Assembly (NCBI GenBank): GCA_031275325.1
Contig: JAISOX010000137.1
Location: 1-40,916 of the forward strand
DNA: 40,916 nucleotides
Reading direction: 5' to 3'
Source: Treponema sp.
GTDB taxonomy: Bacteria > Spirochaetota > Spirochaetia > Treponematales > Breznakiellaceae
Part shown: positions 36,128 to 40,916 of the stretch, piece by piece
Numbering within the stretch: position 1 is the stretch's first letter
Layout: the number at the start of each line of letters is the position of its first letter
Notes under the pieces: model-generated
Told to the model about the DNA's origin: nothing
The model's input: only the letters and a program-made list of their open reading frames with translations
Database searches by the model: none
Position numbers and translations under genes: made by a program

Positions 36128-37618
36128 GCTGTCTTGCTGGGCCGTCCGGCTGTCTTGCTGGGCGGTCTAGCTGTCTTGCTAGACCATCCGGCTGTCTTGC
36201 TGGACTACCTAGCTGTCTTGCTGGGCAGTCCGGCTGTCTTGCTTGGCGGTCTAGCTGTCTTGCTGGACCATCCGGCTGTCTTGCTGGGCGGTCTAGCTGT
36301 CTTGCTGGACCGTCCGGCTGTCTTGCTGGGCCATCCGGCTGTTTTGCTGGGCGGTCTAGCTGTCTTGCTGGACCATCCGGCTGTCTTGCTGGGCGGTCTA
36401 GCTGTCTTGCTGGACCATCCGGCTGTCTTGCTGGGCGGTCTAGCGGTCTTGCTGGGCTATCGGGCTGTCTTGCTTGGCCGTCCGGCTGTCTTGCTTGGCC
36501 ATCAGGCTGTCTTGCTTGGCCGTCCGGCTGTCTTGCTGGGCGGTTCGGCTGTCTTGCTGGACCATCCGGCTGTCTTGCTGGGCTATCCGGCGGTCTTGCT
36601 GGGCGGTCTAGCTGTCTTGCTGGACCATCCGGCTGTCTTGCTGGGCGGTTCGGCTGTCCTGCTGGGCGGTTCGGCTGTCCTGCTGGGCGGTTCGGCTGTC
36701 TTGCTGGGCGGTCTAGCTGTCTTGCTGGACCATCCGGCTGTCTTGCTGGGCGGTCTAGCTGTCTTGCTGTACCATCCGGCGGTCTTGCTGGACCATCCGG
36801 CTGTCTTGCTGAGCTATCCGGCTGTCTTGCTGGGCGGTCTAGCTGTTTTGCTGGGCCGTCCGGCTGTCTTGCTGGACCATCCGGCTGTCTTGCTGGACTG
36901 TCTGGCTGTCTTGCTGGACTATCCGGCGGTCTTGCTGGACCATCCGGCTGTCTTGCTGGGCGGTCTAGCTGTCTTGCTGGACCATCCGGCGGTCTTGCTG
37001 GACCATCCGGCGGTCTTGCTGGACCATCCGGCTGTCTTGCTGGGCGGTCTAGCTGTCTTGCTTGACCATCCGGCTGTCTTGCTGGACCATCCGGCTGTCT
37101 TGCTGGGCGGTCTAGCTGTTTTGCTGGGCCATCTAGCTGTCTTGCTGTACCATCCGGCTGTCTTGCTGGGCCATCTAGCTGTCTTGCTGGGCCGTCCGGC
37201 TGTCTTGCTGGACCATCCGGCTGTCTTGCTGGGCGGTCTAGCTGTCTTGCTGGGCCGTCCGGCTGTCTTGCTGGGCCATCTAGCTGTCTTGCTGGGCCGT
37301 CCGGCTGTCTTGCTGTACCATCCGGCTGTCTTGCTGGACCATCCGGCTGTCTTGCTGGACCATCCGGCTGTCTTGTTGGGCGGTCTAGCTGTCTTGCTGG
37401 GCCGTCCGGCTGTCTTGCTGGGCGGTCTAGCTGTCTTGCTGGACTATCCGGCTGTCTTGCTGGGCCGTCCGGCTGTCTTGCTGGGCCGTCCGGCTGTCTT
37501 GCTGGACCATCCGGCTGTCTTGCTGGGCCATCCGGCTGTCTTGCTGGGCCGTCCGGCTGTCTTGCTGAACTATCCGGCTGTCTTGCTGGGCCGTCCGGCG
37601 GTCCTGCTGGACCATCCG
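36128..37618. repeat. 21-bp minisatellite, 71 contiguous units (GCTGTCTTGCTG + variable 9-mer)
   Basis: Counted from the ORF translation as 71 (AVLLxxx) heptads with no indel; commonest variable parts GGCGGTCTA, GACCATCCG, GGCCGTCCG. Confidence 0.95.
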
Positions 37619-38095
37619 AATGGCAGGATATTAAACGGGAATAACCAGGGATAATTCCGGTTGAACTTGCTATCTATCACCCGTTATGCCAAGATTAGTA
37701 CCTTGTTCTATACCAAGACATACAAATAGAAGCGGAATTTTTGGGGTTGTACGATGAACAGCGGCATTCCTGAAAGCCTTATCACCATACTGAAGGGAAT
37801 TCTCAAAGGACCGCCCATATCTGAGGCGCCGATCCCTATGAAGCATGGGTATATTTAGAAAAATATGCATAAAATCATAATATAATCTAATGTATTTTGG
37901 GATTTATATTTCTATACTTTAAATAATCGCTGAGTCTGTTCTGAAATCTTTATCGCAGGATATGTTCCGACACCTGTACCTCAAGACTCAACAAAGAAAG
38001 AATGGTAATTACCTGAGGTTTTTTCAAAATGTCCGATGCGGAAAAAGCCTCGCCTATCTTTCATACCCGATGGGTATTAAGAAGGAGTTGTTTGT

Positions 38096-39667
38096 ATGAG
38101 AAAACCATGGCTGCTCTTGCCTGTTTTTGTATGCTTAGGCTTTTTGAGCTGTTCTGATACTCCTGCGGCTAGGGATGATCCGGCTCCCCTGGCAGAGACA
38201 GCGCGGTCAAGCGAGCAGAATACTGAAGAGGCTCAAGCAGGGGTCTATATTGGCTTACTTTCCTTTGCCGGGGCGGTACAGGATCTGACCGGCGGCGCTT
38301 TGATTTATCTGAACGATGAAGGGAGAAACCAGCTCTTACAGTCCCTGTCCAAGTACAACCGGGCCTCTGGTTCAGGAACCGCCTTATACTATGCGGTTCA
38401 TCAAGCGTTACATAATCTCAACGCCCAGGAATCTTCATTTCCCCATAACCTCAGTTCGATTAATCTCATTACCTTTACCGACGGCCTGGATAATAATTCC
38501 ACCAGCCTGGCCCTTCCCGTAATAGAAGATCAAGATTTCAGGGGTACATCCACTGAGTCTTATGCATCGTATATTACCCAACAAATTGCAGAACGGCGTA
38601 TCGCGGATACGCCGATTACCGCCTTTGCCGCGGGGGTCCAAGGCGGCGATGTGGAGGATCAAGCGGCCTTTAGTTCGACTTTGCAGTCTCTGGCCAGTAC
38701 CACCGGTACGAGCGCTACTAATTTCTATGAACTCACTGATTTTTCAGAATTGAACCAAAAATTTCAAGATATAGCGAATAACCTCACGATTATTAACCGG
38801 GATCTTACGTTTACCATTAATACCCCTTCTTATCAGCCGGGGACCAAGATCCGGATGACCTTTGATGTAGCAGAGCCTACCCTGGAGGCATTCTCCAAAT
38901 CTACCCGGTATGTAGAGGGTGAAGTCAGTATCAGGGATGCAGCCTATGCATTGATCCATATTACCTTTTCTGAGGGGGTTTCCTCTTCTTCTGAAGAACC
39001 GGTACAAGGGGTCTTGAATGGTACTGAGGTAAGCTATATCTTTAACGATTTTGTAGTATCCGATGCTAAATGGCAGCTTCAGCAATGGATTCTCAGTCCT
39101 GGATCTACTACCTGGCAGCGTAACAGCGAGTATACCATGGGAGATTCCTTAAAAATTGCAGTGGAAAAACGTTCATCCGTCATATATCTGGCGCTTGACA
39201 ATAGCCGGTCCCTGGCAGACGCGGATGTGGCTTCCATACGGAATGCGGTGGAAGGTTTTGTTAACCTGTTATACCTGAAATTATACCCCGGTTCCACAGT
39301 TTCTCAAAGCGCGCAACCCAATCAAAGCATCGTCAATCTGCAAAACAATATTTGGCAGGAAGAGGACATCGCCTCTGGAGCGTACCGCTATTACCGTTTC
39401 CATGCACAAGCAGGACAATCCTACCTCGTCCGCTGGAACGATTCCCTTGAAGGGGATGGTACGAAAACCGGAGACATCCTCGTTACCCTGTACCGGGAAG
39501 ACAGCAACACCTCCCTGTACTTCGGCGTAGACTCAGGATTTAAGGATCCTCCCCGGATTTCCGTAACTGAGGACACGGATATTTTAATAGAGGTGAAAGG
39601 ATATACTGCGGACCACAACAGGGGGACCTACGCCCTTATGTATCAACAAGCGCCCAGTGGTTTTTAG
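38096..39667 (+). CDS. Secreted lipoprotein with VWA-like region and C-terminal PPC-like domain
   Basis: Lipobox FLSCSD; VWA-like IGLLSF...SGTALYYAVHQAL...INLITFTDGLDNNS...TPITAFAAGV; later VIYLALDNSRSL; C-terminal SGAYRYYRFHAQAGQSYLVRW. Confidence 0.7.
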   Translation: MRKPWLLLPVFVCLGFLSCSDTPAARDDPAPLAETARSSEQNTEEAQAGVYIGLLSFAGAVQDLTGGALIYLNDEGRNQLLQSLSKYNRASGSGTALYYAVHQALHNLNAQESSFPHNLSSINLITFTDGLDNNSTSLALPVIEDQDFRGTSTESYASYITQQIAERRIADTPITAFAAGVQGGDVEDQAAFSSTLQSLASTTGTSATNFYELTDFSELNQKFQDIANNLTIINRDLTFTINTPSYQPGTKIRMTFDVAEPTLEAFSKSTRYVEGEVSIRDAAYALIHITFSEGVSSSSEEPVQGVLNGTEVSYIFNDFVVSDAKWQLQQWILSPGSTTWQRNSEYTMGDSLKIAVEKRSSVIYLALDNSRSLADADVASIRNAVEGFVNLLYLKLYPGSTVSQSAQPNQSIVNLQNNIWQEEDIASGAYRYYRFHAQAGQSYLVRWNDSLEGDGTKTGDILVTLYREDSNTSLYFGVDSGFKDPPRISVTEDTDILIEVKGYTADHNRGTYALMYQQAPSGF

Positions 39668-39724
39668 TCCTGTTGCTGCGGTTCCCCTATTCCGGTCAGC
39701 GAAACCCATAACCAGTTGAAACAG

Positions 39725-39756
39725 TGCAGGGGTCTAGCCCCTGCATTTTCTTTTAT
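39725..39756 (+). terminator. Rho-independent terminator TGCAGGGG-TCTAG-CCCCTGCA-TTTTCTTTT
   Basis: 8-bp perfect stem and T-rich tail, 58 bp after the lipoprotein stop. Confidence 0.8.
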
Positions 39757-39835
39757 ACCATGGCCGCAGGATGGCAGGGTACAAAAAATCAAAAAAATAA
39801 AAACCGGTCTTCTGCGGAGGCTGTTGCAAAAGAGG

Positions 39836-39991
39836 GTTGCCCGGAAACTTCTGGTTCCGTCGAACTTCCGGGTTCGCCAACAAGCGCTTACAAATAACAA
39901 AAAACAAAGGGGATTTCATTAAAAGATCCCCATTTTTTGGAGACCTATACCGGCTTAAAGTCCGCGAGAACCAACCGGGTTGACGAACAGA
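39836..39991. repeat. Dispersed intergenic repeat element, copy 2
   Basis: Aligns by eye with 20401-20535, including ggggattt-cattaaa-agatcccc hairpin and T/A runs; its tail resembles 1671-1709. Confidence 0.6.
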
Positions 39992-40110
39992 TTTATTTAC
40001 CCTTACCGCTCAAGATCGAGGACTGACATCCCCATAATCCGTGAAATTACGGATGTGGATTAAAAAAGCCTGCATTCCGCCCGCTGCCCCTTCTGATCCG
40101 CGTCTAGGCC

Positions 40111-40916
40111 GATGGACCTTGAGCAGGGCCGATTAAATCTGTGGCGGGGCAGATTGAATCTGCAGCGGAACCGATTGAATCTGCAGCGGAACCGATTGAA
40201 TCTACGGCGGGGCGGATTGGAGCTACGGCGGGGTCGATTGAATTTCCGGCGAGGCAGGTTGAATCTACAACGGGGCCGATTGAAGCTACGGCGAAGCAGG
40301 TTGAATCCGCAGCGGGGCAGGTTGAATCTACGGCGGGGTGATTGAATCTGCAACGAGGCAGGTTGAACCTATGGTGGGGCTGATTGAATCTACAGCGGGG
40401 CGGATTCAATCAGCAGCGAGGCCGGTTGAATCCGCAGTGGGGTGGATTGAATTTCCGGCGAGGCAGGTTGAATCTACAACGGGGCGGATTGAATTTGCAG
40501 CGAAGCAGGTTGAACCTATGGTGAGACCGATTGAATTTCCGGCGAGACAGGTTGAAGCTACAACGGGATCGATTGAATCTGTGGCGAGGCAGGTTGAATC
40601 TGCAGCAGGACTGATTGAATCTACGGCGAGGCTGGTTGAAGCTACAACAGGGCAGATTGAATCTACAACGAGGCTGATTGAATCTGTAGCAGGGCAGATT
40701 TAACCGGTAGCGGAGCCGATGAAATCTACAACGGGGCGGATTGAATTTGCAACGGGGCAGATTGAATCTGCAGTGGGGCGGATTGAATTTCCGGCGAGGC
40801 CGATTGAATTTCTAGCGAGACAGGTTGAAGCTACGGCGGGGCCGGTTAAATCTACAACAGGGCCGATTGAAGCTACAGCAGGGCCGGTTGAATCTATGGT
40901 GGGGTTGATTGAACCT
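40111..40916. repeat. 21-bp minisatellite, about 38 units, running off the window (consensus RTTGAATCTACAGCGGGGCMG)
   Basis: Constant 21-bp register from about 40132; a single 20-bp unit near 40321-40340 shifts the phase. Confidence 0.93.

Noticed and set aside
36128-37618. CRISPR array
   Set aside because: Repeats are contiguous without unique spacers, and no cas genes are in the window. The same applies to the arrays at 13408, 21462 and 40111.
36101-37654. 517-aa ORF (AVLLDHP/AVLLGGL heptads) as a real protein
   Set aside because: It starts at a TTG with no clear RBS and is open only because the unit is 21 bp; the opposite strand also opens in part. Kept as a repeat, with proteomics suggested.
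37670-37870. Minus-strand 66-aa ORF as a transposase tail
   Set aside because: No motif specific enough to assign it; could be a relic of anything.

Overview
This window looks like an ordinary metabolic/transport stretch of a spirochaete-like (Treponema-type, inferred) genome, interrupted by decayed mobile elements and several minisatellites. From left to right it contains: an IS3-type OrfA relic and short tandem repeats; leuB; a GH13 glycosidase coupled to malQ; an Rpn/PD-(D/E)XK-type protein; an MFS-HEAT fusion convergent with gltX; a palindromic 21-bp minisatellite; a BMP-type nucleoside ABC transporter operon; tRNA-Cys(GCA); a graveyard of IS5-like and integrase-like transposase relics; a polar amino-acid (probably cystine) ABC transporter plus a PatB/MalY C-S lyase; a metal-homeostasis block (mntP with a yybP-ykoY riboswitch, nikABCDE, P1B-ATPase/HMA/ArsR); a 71-copy 21-bp minisatellite; a VWA-like lipoprotein; and another 21-bp minisatellite running off the right edge. 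The most interesting observations are: (1) a tiny SD-preceded ORF, ATG TGT TGT ACA TTC AGG TAC CGA TAA (MCCTFRYR), in the long leader of the putative cystine transporter, i.e. a candidate cysteine-sensing leader peptide, with a palindromic operator and a hairpin next to the SBP ribosome-binding site; (2) four unrelated 21-bp-period minisatellites plus two 23-bp ones, two of the 21-bp loci being the same family in opposite orientation; (3) a yybP-ykoY-like leader followed by a 23-bp SD-like tandem repeat in the same mRNA leader; (4) a 199-bp, about 94% identical fragment of the P1B-ATPase gene stranded about 7 kb away; (5) a VWA-like lipoprotein whose DxSxS motif lies C-terminal to the rest of the fold; (6) three triple-hairpin/REP-like intergenic elements. 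All calls are by eye from the sequence and ORF track; no searches or folding were run.
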